NCBI GenBank assembly: GCA_029558435.1
Contig: JAKQEZ010000032.1
Coordinates: forward strand, 1 to 15,967
Direction: 5' to 3'
Source of the DNA: Bacteroidota bacterium
Lineage (GTDB): Bacteria; Bacteroidota; Bacteroidia; Flavobacteriales; Crocinitomicaceae
Length of the DNA: 15,967 bases
Positions within the stretch are counted from its first letter, which is position 1. Each line of letters starts with the position of its first letter. The notes below the pieces were generated by a model. It worked only from the letters and a program-made list of their open reading frames with translations. It did no database searches and had not been told where the DNA came from. Shown one piece after another: positions 6,271-13,844 of this stretch. The translations under genes were made by a program, and so were the position numbers.

Positions 6271-7722
6271 TTACATTCCCACCAATTCATTCATTAAAAT
6301 TTCTAATTGTTGTGTAGCTTGCTTGCTGGTGCAGGTATAGTTATTCAAAATAAATGCAAAAGCAATTCTTCGCCCCGATTGTGTTTCGGCATATCCTGCA
6401 TACGATTTTACACGTTTCATAGTGCCACTTTTTGCATGAATTTTTCCACTCGCAGCTTGATTTTTTGCTACATTTTTTAACGTACCACTTTCACCCGAAA
6501 TTGGCAATGATTCAAAATAAATGGGTGCATCTGTAGCTTGTTGCATATAGGTCAACAAACGACAAAAAGCAAGAGCAGAAACAGCATTGGAGCGCGATAA
6601 GCCACTTCCATCGGTTAAAAACAAATCTGTTAATTCTAATTTTGTTTTCCAATAATTCCCCATGTGTTCTGCAGCAGTAGTTGTGGTTGCTTGCACTCCT
6701 TCTTCATAAACCGGCAAACGCATTAAACCTTCAGCAAAAACATTGATACTTTCATAATTAGTGGCTTTGATTAATTCACCAATCGTTGCTCCTTGATGTT
6801 CAAATAGTGGCTTCCACGTATTTTGTGGACGTTTAACCGTTGCCAAACGAGTGGAAGTTGCAATTCCCTTTAGTTGCACATGATTTTCTCTTAACACGCG
6901 TTGAAATTCACTTGCCAGCATCACTTCTGGATCGGGCATACTTCCTTTTACAATAAAATCGGATGAATATTGTGGCAAAGTACCTCTCCCCTCTTTGTTG
7001 TAGGTATAAGTTGCGCCGTAAATGTAGCAATTATCCCCATTGCGAGTTGATGAAAGCACTTGGTTCTGAAAAGTTAACGAATCAATTGGTGGAACGGTAT
7101 ATTTAAGTTGAGCACGCGATCCCGCTTTTGCTGTTTGAAAATGGTATTCCAAAATATTATCGTAAATCATTGCTCCGGTAAATGCAGCTCCGTAGTAGTT
7201 ACCTACATCTTCCCACAACCAACCATCTGGCGCACCTTCGTAACCAAAATCAGAAGCATCTACATAAATATTTCCGTGAATTTCTTTTATTCCGCTTGCT
7301 TTTACTTTCTGTGCCCATTGATGTAAAAAAGCATCTTTATTGTCGGTTGAAAAATAGTTGCTACCAAGCGACATATCGCCACCACCAACAATCCAAATAT
7401 CGCCGTTTAAAATGCTGTCTTTCACATTTCCTTGATAATACAATTTTGTGGTTGGTTTGTAATCTTTTCCCAATACGTCTAAAGCGTAGGCAGTAGAAAA
7501 CAATTTAACCGTTGAAGCAGGAGCTAATAATTTTAAACCTTGGAAATCATAAATAATTTCGTTGGTTTTCACGTCCATTGCAAACAAGCTAATGGATGCT
7601 TTATCAAAGCCAGAATAGTTAATAACTTGCTGAATTCCCGCTGTTTGTTGTGCTAACAGGTTAGGAATTAACATTACCAATGTCATCAAAACACTGCTCC
7701 ACTGTTGTATGAAAATTTTCAT
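6271..7722 (-). CDS. dacB: D-Ala-D-Ala carboxypeptidase/endopeptidase PBP4 (peptidase S13)
   Basis: Periplasmic serine peptidase that trims the terminal D-Ala of peptidoglycan stems and cuts cross-links. The 483-residue length matches E. coli PBP4 (477). A signal peptide (1-24, ending LLAQQ) precedes the domain. Penicillin-binding motifs are in the S13 order: SxxK as Ser70-T-V-Lys73; a ~300-residue insertion typical of class C PBPs; GSGLSRSN (372-379) with the second motif; and Lys431-Ser-Gly433 (the KTG box as KSG, within HAKSGTM). The gene stands alone, transcribed away from the polysaccharide operon, with a TAnnTTTG box (7781-7788, minus strand) about 60 bp before its ATG. It converges with the DUF420-like gene. 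Family assignment is firm; the balance of carboxypeptidase and endopeptidase activity is not visible. Confidence 0.94.
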   Translation of the reverse strand: MKIFIQQWSSVLMTLVMLIPNLLAQQTAGIQQVINYSGFDKASISLFAMDVKTNEIIYDFQGLKLLAPASTVKLFSTAYALDVLGKDYKPTTKLYYQGNVKDSILNGDIWIVGGGDMSLGSNYFSTDNKDAFLHQWAQKVKASGIKEIHGNIYVDASDFGYEGAPDGWLWEDVGNYYGAAFTGAMIYDNILEYHFQTAKAGSRAQLKYTVPPIDSLTFQNQVLSSTRNGDNCYIYGATYTYNKEGRGTLPQYSSDFIVKGSMPDPEVMLASEFQRVLRENHVQLKGIATSTRLATVKRPQNTWKPLFEHQGATIGELIKATNYESINVFAEGLMRLPVYEEGVQATTTTAAEHMGNYWKTKLELTDLFLTDGSGLSRSNAVSALAFCRLLTYMQQATDAPIYFESLPISGESGTLKNVAKNQAASGKIHAKSGTMKRVKSYAGYAETQSGRRIAFAFILNNYTCTSKQATQQLEILMNELVGM

Positions 7723-7760
7723 TTTATTGTATTTCTGCTAGAAAATTAATAATTCTACAC

Positions 7761-7768
7761 TATTTTTG
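7761..7768 (+). promoter_or_regulatory. Putative -7 box (TATTTTTG) of the polysaccharide operon
   Basis: Full match to TAnnTTTG. Transcription would begin near 7771-7775, which excludes any start codon upstream of that point and supports the GTG at 7805 for the glycosyltransferase. The -33 region is A/T-rich without a clear TTTG. It lies only 12 bp from the oppositely directed box of dacB. Confidence 0.6.
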
Positions 7769-7780
7769 TGCAAAAGACTA

Positions 7781-7788
7781 CAAATTTA
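7781..7788 (-). promoter_or_regulatory. Putative -7 box (TAAATTTG) of dacB
   Basis: On the minus strand this reads TAAATTTG, a full match to TAnnTTTG. Transcription leftward would begin near 7774-7778 and give a leader of about 50 nt before the dacB ATG at 7722. No convincing -33 element was found. Confidence 0.5.
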
Positions 7789-7804
7789 TTGCCATTATCA
7801 GCTT

Positions 7805-8986
7805 GTGAAAAAAATAAAAGTACTTCGCATTATTAATCGTTTCAATCTTGGAGGACCAACCTACAACGCCACGTTTTTAACAAAATTCTTGGGCGATGAG
7901 TTTGAAACCATGCTGATTGGTGGTTTACCCGAAGAAGGAGAAGCCGATTCATTGCACATTTTGGAACAATACGGTGTTGAGCCAGTTTTACTTCCAGAAA
8001 TGCAACGTATTCCTAATTTGCAATCGGATAGAAAGGCGTATAAAAAAATCAAGCAGATCATTCAAGAATTTCAGCCCGACATTGTTCACACACATGCGGC
8101 AAAGGCGGGTGCATTGGGAAGAAAAGCAGCAAGAGCAGCAAAAGTTCCTATTATTGTGCATACCTACCATGGACATGTGTTTAGTGGCTATTTCAACCCG
8201 TTGAAAACGTCTATTTACAAAACCATTGAACGCAATTTAGCCAAAAAAAGTAGCGCCATTATTGCTATTTCTGATTTGCAAAAAGAAGAGTTGGTTAAAA
8301 AACACAAGATTTGTAGTTCCGAACAAACACAAGTTATTTCGCTTGGCTTTGATTTAGAAAAATTTCATGCGAATAAGGATGAAAAACGTGTCAAAACTAG
8401 AGCAAATTATAATTTAGCCGACAACGAAATTGCCATTGCCATAACAGGAAGGTTGGCACCCATTAAAAATCATTTGTTTTTTATTGATGTGTTAAAAGAA
8501 GTGGCATTTTTAACAAAAAAACAATTGCGCATTTTTATTGTGGGCGATGGTACCGAGCGACCTATTATTGAACAAGAAATTGCAACATTTAATTGGCCAG
8601 CAAACATCCGATTTGAGATGACTTCGTGGATAAAAGATATTGATGCTTTCAACCCTGGAATGGACTTGATTTGTTTGTGTTCGCTCAACGAAGGAACGCC
8701 TGTAAGTTTGATTGAAGCCGAAGCAGCCAATGTTCCGGTGCTTTCTACCGATGTTGGTGGTGTAAAAGACGTGGTTTTAGACAAAAAAACGGGTTTAATT
8801 GTAACCTCAAACACCAAAAATGAGTATAAAGAAAAATTAGTAGCGTTAATTGAGAATGATCAATTGCGCAACAGCTTGTCGGAAGCCGGTTGGGACTTTG
8901 TAAAAGATAATTTTCATTATACTCGATTGGTGAAAGACGTTAGAAATTTATACTTTAAATTATTGAACGAAAATAATGCTATCTAA
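7805..8986 (+). CDS. Glycosyltransferase family 4, GTG start
   Basis: Cytoplasmic GT-B enzyme transferring a sugar from a nucleotide donor to a lipid-linked acceptor in exopolysaccharide synthesis. Starting at GTG 7805 the product has 393 residues. Visible landmarks: the N-terminal acceptor-side loop RFNLGGPTYN (12-21), VHTHAAKAGALGR (94-106), GRLAPIKN (215-222) at the start of the donor domain, VGDG (246-249) and the E-x7-E pair Glu296/Glu304 in NEGTPVSLIE, followed by TDVGG. The frame is open back to a TTG at 7766, but that overlaps the -7 box and adds 13 atypical residues; MKKIKVLRIINRF is the usual start in this group. Its stop overlaps the next gene by 11 bp. It leads the polysaccharide operon; donor and acceptor are unknown. 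Confidence 0.88.
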   Translation: MKKIKVLRIINRFNLGGPTYNATFLTKFLGDEFETMLIGGLPEEGEADSLHILEQYGVEPVLLPEMQRIPNLQSDRKAYKKIKQIIQEFQPDIVHTHAAKAGALGRKAARAAKVPIIVHTYHGHVFSGYFNPLKTSIYKTIERNLAKKSSAIIAISDLQKEELVKKHKICSSEQTQVISLGFDLEKFHANKDEKRVKTRANYNLADNEIAIAITGRLAPIKNHLFFIDVLKEVAFLTKKQLRIFIVGDGTERPIIEQEIATFNWPANIRFEMTSWIKDIDAFNPGMDLICLCSLNEGTPVSLIEAEAANVPVLSTDVGGVKDVVLDKKTGLIVTSNTKNEYKEKLVALIENDQLRNSLSEAGWDFVKDNFHYTRLVKDVRNLYFKLLNENNAI

Positions 8987-9752
8987 AAAAGAAATTCGAT
9001 ATAGTTGTTTGCTACTGGTTTTGGTTGCTACCATTTCTAGTTGTGGTATCAATTCCAACATAATGTTCAAAGAAGCACGTGGAGCAGAAGTTTACCGCGA
9101 TTCGATTCCGATGAACCCCATTAGTGATTATTTAATTTCTGTTGACGATAAAATTGCTTTTCAATTATACACCAACGAAGGGGAAATATTATTGCAAAAC
9201 AATGCAGATGTTAGCACAAAAAGCGCTGGTGGTGGAACATCTACACAATACTTGGTAAGAAGAGATGGCTCTGTGGAATTACCTAAATTGGGTTCTGTAA
9301 AAATTGAGGGATTATCCATCACCCAATGCGAGGACACACTCGAAAAATTATACAGCAAAGAATACAACAATCCTTTTGTTCAGGCACAAATCACCAATCA
9401 GCGCGTGGTTGTTTTTCCAGGTAATGGAAGCGATGCCAAAGTAATAACGCTTGAAAACAATAATACTACGTTGATGGAAGCCATTGCGCAAGCAGGTGGA
9501 ATTACAGAACGAGGGAAAGCAAAAAAAGTAAAATTGATGCGTCGAATTGGCGATAAACGTGTCGTTTATGTGATGAATTTGTCAACAATTGAAGGGTTGA
9601 AATATGCCGATATGATTGTACAGGCAAACGATTACATTTATGTGGAACCCAATCCACAAATTGCACGCGAAGTTGTTAAAGAAGTGGCGCCTATTGTTTC
9701 CATTCTTTCGAGTGGAATAGTCATCATAACCGTTGTCCGATCACTGAAATAA
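8976..9752 (+). CDS. Wza-like polysaccharide export lipoprotein
   Basis: Periplasmic/outer-membrane partner of the Wzc-type kinase in polymer export. The 258-residue product starts with a lipoprotein signal (hydrophobic 10-20, lipobox ISSC, Cys23). A polysaccharide export domain follows (about 48-140, with YLISVDDKIAFQLY and VRRDGSVELPKLG), then one SLBB domain (about 145-225, with LMEAIAQAGGI and NDYIYVEPNP). A hydrophobic C-terminal helix (about 237-254) is present. E. coli Wza is about 380 residues with two SLBB domains; a single SLBB and a C-terminal membrane helix are usual for Bacteroidota. The ATG lies inside the end of the GT4 gene, and Wzc begins 2 bp after the stop, so the three are almost certainly cotranscribed. 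Confidence 0.92.
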   Translation: MLSKKEIRYSCLLLVLVATISSCGINSNIMFKEARGAEVYRDSIPMNPISDYLISVDDKIAFQLYTNEGEILLQNNADVSTKSAGGGTSTQYLVRRDGSVELPKLGSVKIEGLSITQCEDTLEKLYSKEYNNPFVQAQITNQRVVVFPGNGSDAKVITLENNNTTLMEAIAQAGGITERGKAKKVKLMRRIGDKRVVYVMNLSTIEGLKYADMIVQANDYIYVEPNPQIAREVVKEVAPIVSILSSGIVIITVVRSLK

Positions 9753-9754
9753 TC

Positions 9755-12160
9755 ATGGCAGAAAATAAAAATAGTTTTTTTATCAATAAAACCTTTGATC
9801 CGCTGCTGTTTCGAACAGTATTGCGTCGTTCTTGGTGGTGGATACCATTATTGATGGTGGTATTTTTCACCTTTGCAAAACTTTATTTACGCTATACCAA
9901 ACCTATTTATGAATCGGAATTGTTGTTGCAATTAGAAAATGAAGACAATGCCAAAAATGTATTAGACATTGAAAATGTTAATACAAAAAAAGATGTTTTT
10001 TATTCTGATATTGAGTTATTAAAATCTGAATTATTGTTTTCCAATGTATTGCAATCTCTGGGAATGAATGTGAGCGTATTTTACAAAGGAAAATTTTTAA
10101 CCGAAGAAAAATACAAATCAGGAAGTTTGCATATTGTTCCATTTGAATTAAAGGATTCTTCGTTGTGCGACGTTCCTATTTATTTGAATTTTGAAAATGG
10201 GAAAATAAAATTAAAATATTGGTTAGGAAAGGAAAATGTCATTAGTGGAAAACTTGACGAACATATTAAAAACGACCATTTTGACATTGTCATTAAATCA
10301 GACAACATTGAAAATTTAAAAGAAGAAATTGCCGAAAATGAGGTTTATTTTATTTTCAACAACAAACAAAGCCTAATTGACCGTTTTATTGTAAACTTAG
10401 GTGTGTTACCCGTTGACGAGCGTGCACGAACAGTTCTTATCAATTTTAGAGGAGATAATCCAAGAATTTGCCACGATGTTACTTTAGCGGTTGCCAATAC
10501 ATTTATTAATTATTCCAATAAAGCCAAAAAACAAAGTTCGGAGAGTATTTTGAGTTTTATTGATATGCAATTGGACTCATTGACCTCTGAATTAAAGAAA
10601 TCAAAGGACAGTTTGATGAATTTCCAACGTGAGGTGAACTTAGGAAATCCAGAAACCGAAGATGTAACAATTACTTCCGATGTAACAAAGTTTCAGGATG
10701 AGTTGTTTGCCATTGAAGAAGAAACAGTGACTTTGCAATCCATTCACAAGCGATTAATGGAAAATCCAAATCGATTGGATGTGTATAGAATTTTACCTGA
10801 ATTAATGGGAAAATCGTATGAGTCAGCAATTGCTGGCCACATCGAATCTTTGCATACCCTATTAGAAGAAAAAGAGGAAATTTTATTCCGCTTAACACCT
10901 GAAAGCTCAGAAATTAAGCGAATGGATAAAAAAATTAGTGAAAAAACAAAACAGATTCTTCGTAGTGTTGAAGCAATTGAAATGCGATTAAAAGCAAAAC
11001 GAAAAATGCTTCAAGGTAAATTAGGTGAATTAGAGAGTGAATACGCTAGTCTTCCAGGAAAAAAGATGGAATACAATCGTTTAAAAAACATCCAAGACCT
11101 CAACGAAAAGTATTTTCAATTACTAACCGAAAAGAAAGTGCAGTATGCCATTTCTGACGCTGGTTTTTCATCGCAAAATAGAATTTTAAAAAGCCCAAGC
11201 ATTAGTGGAACTCCAGTTGAACCAAAACCTAGACTGGTGTATTCTGTTTTCATTTTATTAGGGTTTATTATTGGGGTAGGTATTTTATTCTTTATTTATG
11301 TAAGTTTTAATGAAATTAACTTATTGCAAGATTTACAATCAATTTTACCCCAAAAAGCAACTATACTTGGGGGAGTTCCTCAGACAAAGTTTGCTTTAGA
11401 ACATTCTCAAATTGTGGTTACCAAGTCGCCAAAATCAATGATGTCTGAGGCGTTAAGAAAGATACGTGTGAACTTAAACTACATTCATCCAAACTATAAA
11501 ACAATTGCCATATCTTCGTCCATTTCTGGAGAAGGAAAAACATTTGTTGCGCTCAATTTGGCTGGAATTATCTCCATGACAGGTAAAAAAACCATCATTT
11601 TGGATTTAGACATGCGTAAACCTAAAGTTCACTTAGCGTTTAATTTACAAAATGACAATGGAATGAGTAATTTGATTATTGATAAAATCACCTTAGATGA
11701 AGCTATTCATAAAGACGTTGAACACAATTTAGACGTAATTACATCTGGTCCAATTCCTCCAAACCCATCTGAGTTGTTGTTAAGTAAAAATTTTAAAAAG
11801 CTAGTAGAAGAGCTCAAAACAAAATACGACGTTGTAATTATCGACAACCCGCCTATTGGGTTGGTATCCGATGGTATTCAGATTTTATCAGAAGCAGATA
11901 TTCCAATTTATGTCTTTAAATCACAATATTCGAAACGTAATTTTGCGAACCGCATCAAAGAATTGTTTGAACTAAAACAAATTGATTCATTAAATGTCAT
12001 ACTTAACGGTGTTGCTTATACCAAACAAAACATGTATGGCTATGGTTATGGCTACGGATATGGCGATTATGGTGGTTATGTTGACGACATTAAAGCAGGT
12101 GATTTAAAATTGAAGAAACGAACTAAGTTTTTGACAAAATTTAAAAAGAAAGACGCATAA
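9755..12160 (+). CDS. Wzc-like polysaccharide co-polymerase / tyrosine autokinase
   Basis: Inner-membrane protein coupling chain-length control to export by cycles of tyrosine phosphorylation. The 801 residues hold an N-terminal Wzz region with a first membrane helix (about 28-46), a long periplasmic part with coiled-coil stretches (about 255-300 and 360-430) and a GNVR-like segment (about 430-480), a second helix (about 495-516), and a C-terminal BY-kinase. The kinase shows Walker A ISGEGKT (590-596, Lys595), Walker A' LDLDMRKP (616-623) and Walker B VVIIDNPP (693-700, Asp697). The C-terminal tyrosine cluster 761-775 has seven Tyr in a YG repeat, the expected autophosphorylation site. It sits 2 bp after the Wza-like gene and 2 bp before rmlC. 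No cognate low-molecular-weight or PHP phosphatase is in the window. Confidence 0.94.
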   Translation: MAENKNSFFINKTFDPLLFRTVLRRSWWWIPLLMVVFFTFAKLYLRYTKPIYESELLLQLENEDNAKNVLDIENVNTKKDVFYSDIELLKSELLFSNVLQSLGMNVSVFYKGKFLTEEKYKSGSLHIVPFELKDSSLCDVPIYLNFENGKIKLKYWLGKENVISGKLDEHIKNDHFDIVIKSDNIENLKEEIAENEVYFIFNNKQSLIDRFIVNLGVLPVDERARTVLINFRGDNPRICHDVTLAVANTFINYSNKAKKQSSESILSFIDMQLDSLTSELKKSKDSLMNFQREVNLGNPETEDVTITSDVTKFQDELFAIEEETVTLQSIHKRLMENPNRLDVYRILPELMGKSYESAIAGHIESLHTLLEEKEEILFRLTPESSEIKRMDKKISEKTKQILRSVEAIEMRLKAKRKMLQGKLGELESEYASLPGKKMEYNRLKNIQDLNEKYFQLLTEKKVQYAISDAGFSSQNRILKSPSISGTPVEPKPRLVYSVFILLGFIIGVGILFFIYVSFNEINLLQDLQSILPQKATILGGVPQTKFALEHSQIVVTKSPKSMMSEALRKIRVNLNYIHPNYKTIAISSSISGEGKTFVALNLAGIISMTGKKTIILDLDMRKPKVHLAFNLQNDNGMSNLIIDKITLDEAIHKDVEHNLDVITSGPIPPNPSELLLSKNFKKLVEELKTKYDVVIIDNPPIGLVSDGIQILSEADIPIYVFKSQYSKRNFANRIKELFELKQIDSLNVILNGVAYTKQNMYGYGYGYGYGDYGGYVDDIKAGDLKLKKRTKFLTKFKKKDA

Positions 12161-12162
12161 AA

Positions 12163-12708
12163 ATGGATATAATTTCAACACCAATTGACGATTTATTGGT
12201 ATTTATTCCAAAGAAATTTGAAGATAGTAGAGGCTATTTTTTTGAAAGTTTTAATCAACAAAAATTTAATCAGGCAGTTGGTAAAGAAGTGGTTTTTGTA
12301 CAAGACAATGAATCGCTTTCATCAAAAAATGTAATGAGAGGTTTGCACTTTCAAACTCCTCCTGCAGCACAAGGAAAACTAGTTCGTGTGGTAAGTGGAG
12401 CTGTTTTTGATGTAGCCGTTGATTTACGTAAAAATTCACCAACTTTTGGCAAATGGCACGGAGAATTATTATCTACTGAAAATAATAAACTCATGTGGAT
12501 ACCTGAAGGGTTTGCACACGGCTTTCTTTCGTTGGATGATAATACCAAATTTCTTTACAAGTGCACCAACTACTATTCACCTGGAAATGAGCAAACTATT
12601 ATTTGGAATGACCCTTTAATTAATATTGATTGGAAAATTTCTGAACCAATAATTTCGGAAAAAGACAAAAAAGGTGCTACATTTACAGATTTTATTACAC
12701 CGTTTTAG
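12163..12708 (+). CDS. rmlC: dTDP-4-dehydrorhamnose 3,5-epimerase (RmlC)
   Basis: Cytoplasmic cupin enzyme epimerising C3 and C5 of dTDP-4-keto-6-deoxyglucose on the route to dTDP-L-rhamnose. The 181-residue size is typical of the family. Conserved features: RGYFFESF (23-30), RGLHFQTPP (59-67) with catalytic base His62, GKLVRVVSGAVFDVAVDLR (71-89) with Lys72, PEGFAHGF (114-121), the YKCTNYYSPGNEQTIIWNDP block (132-151) carrying the catalytic Tyr, and SEKD (165-168) with the Asp that assists His62. The start is 2 bp after the Wzc gene. The partners rmlA, rmlB and rmlD are not in the window, so they must be elsewhere, or the product is another dTDP-6-deoxysugar. Confidence 0.93.
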   Translation: MDIISTPIDDLLVFIPKKFEDSRGYFFESFNQQKFNQAVGKEVVFVQDNESLSSKNVMRGLHFQTPPAAQGKLVRVVSGAVFDVAVDLRKNSPTFGKWHGELLSTENNKLMWIPEGFAHGFLSLDDNTKFLYKCTNYYSPGNEQTIIWNDPLINIDWKISEPIISEKDKKGATFTDFITPF

Positions 12709-12722
12709 TACGACTGTTATTT

Positions 12723-13793
12723 ATGAAATTTACTATCATCCAAATTATATTATTCACTTTAGGAGGCTTTGTTGCTTCCTTTATTACCAATTCTTTGCTA
12801 TTGAATTTCTCACAATCATTGGGAATTCGTAATAAAAATGACATTACCGTTCGTTGGAGCAATCAGTCAAAACCATCATTGGGTGGAATTAGTTTTTTTG
12901 TGGTGTTTATTTTCTTTGCACTTGCCCACTCTATTGTTTTTAAGGACTTTAATGCTTTTTTAAATCGACCTTATGTTGGACTTATCACAGCAGGTTCTTT
13001 GGCATTTTTAATGGGGTTGGCGGATGATGCTTACAATACCAAACCACTAATTAAATTAACTGTCCAAATTTTGTGCGGAGCTATATTAGTGTATTCCGAT
13101 TCGGTAATTCATTTAACCAACAATTTTTATATTGATAGTTTTATCACCATTTTTTGGGTGGTTTTGTTGATGAATTCTTTGAATATGCTCGACAATATGG
13201 ATGGTATTACAGGCACTGTTTCTCTGTTTATCATCCTTACATGTTTGGCTTCCGACTTTATTTTTCAGCGTTTTGAAACCAATATTTTTATTTTGCAAAA
13301 TTTTGCCATGATTGGCGGATTACTTGCATTCTTAAAATTCAACATCAACCCATCCAAAATATTTATGGGCGATGCAGGTTCTCAATTCATTAGTCTTTAC
13401 GTTGCTTTTATTAGCATCGATAGTTTGTGGATGACCAATCATTCAACAGATTTATCCTTCAATTGGTTGGGTGTTGTGGTAGTTGGTTTGTGTTATACTG
13501 CCGCTTTTGCAGACACATTAACTGTTGTAATCAACCGTTTGCGCAAGGGACAATCACCTATGGTGGGTGGAAAAGACCACACAACACACCATTTAGTTTA
13601 TGCAGGATTAAAGGATAAGCAAGTGTGGTATGTGTTTACCTTCATTGCTCTAGTGGCTTCTGTATTAACGTTAATATTGCTCAACTGGAGTGTAAAAGGT
13701 ACTTCTAGCTGGGTGGTGTTATTTGTTCTATTTCCTTTAATTGTGTTTTATATTTTGTTTAGAAATACACAAAAGCATCCAGAAAAAAAATAA
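12723..13793 (+). CDS. WecA/MraY-family undecaprenyl-phosphate sugar-1-phosphate transferase
   Basis: Integral membrane enzyme that attaches a sugar-1-phosphate, often GlcNAc-1-P, to undecaprenyl phosphate and so starts glycan synthesis. The 356-residue protein has about 10-11 membrane helices. Polyprenyl-phosphotransferase motifs are present in order: LADDAYNTKPLIKL (99-112, Asp101/Asp102 for Mg2+), NSLNMLDNMDGITG (151-164, Asp157 and Asp160), NPSKIFMGDAGS (209-220), and GGKDHTTHHL (282-291, the HxxHH donor-recognition loop). MraY proper usually sits in the dcw cluster; here the gene ends an exopolysaccharide operon 14 bp after rmlC, so a WecA-like initiating role is more likely. The sugar donor is not determined by the motifs. 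Confidence 0.9.
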   Translation: MKFTIIQIILFTLGGFVASFITNSLLLNFSQSLGIRNKNDITVRWSNQSKPSLGGISFFVVFIFFALAHSIVFKDFNAFLNRPYVGLITAGSLAFLMGLADDAYNTKPLIKLTVQILCGAILVYSDSVIHLTNNFYIDSFITIFWVVLLMNSLNMLDNMDGITGTVSLFIILTCLASDFIFQRFETNIFILQNFAMIGGLLAFLKFNINPSKIFMGDAGSQFISLYVAFISIDSLWMTNHSTDLSFNWLGVVVVGLCYTAAFADTLTVVINRLRKGQSPMVGGKDHTTHHLVYAGLKDKQVWYVFTFIALVASVLTLILLNWSVKGTSSWVVLFVLFPLIVFYILFRNTQKHPEKK

Positions 13794-13824
13794 TTGTATT
13801 TTATCAAATACTTTATTAATTTTA
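13794..13824 (+). promoter_or_regulatory. Putative promoter of the TonB-dependent receptor gene
   Basis: TTG (13794-13796), a 20 bp spacer and TAATTTTA (13817-13824) fit the -33/-7 pattern with a single mismatch in the last -7 base. The predicted transcript start, near 13828, is about 17 bp before the ATG. It suggests the receptor is not simply the sixth gene of the polysaccharide operon. Confidence 0.4.
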
Positions 13825-13844
13825 ACTGCCTTTTTTAAGTATTT

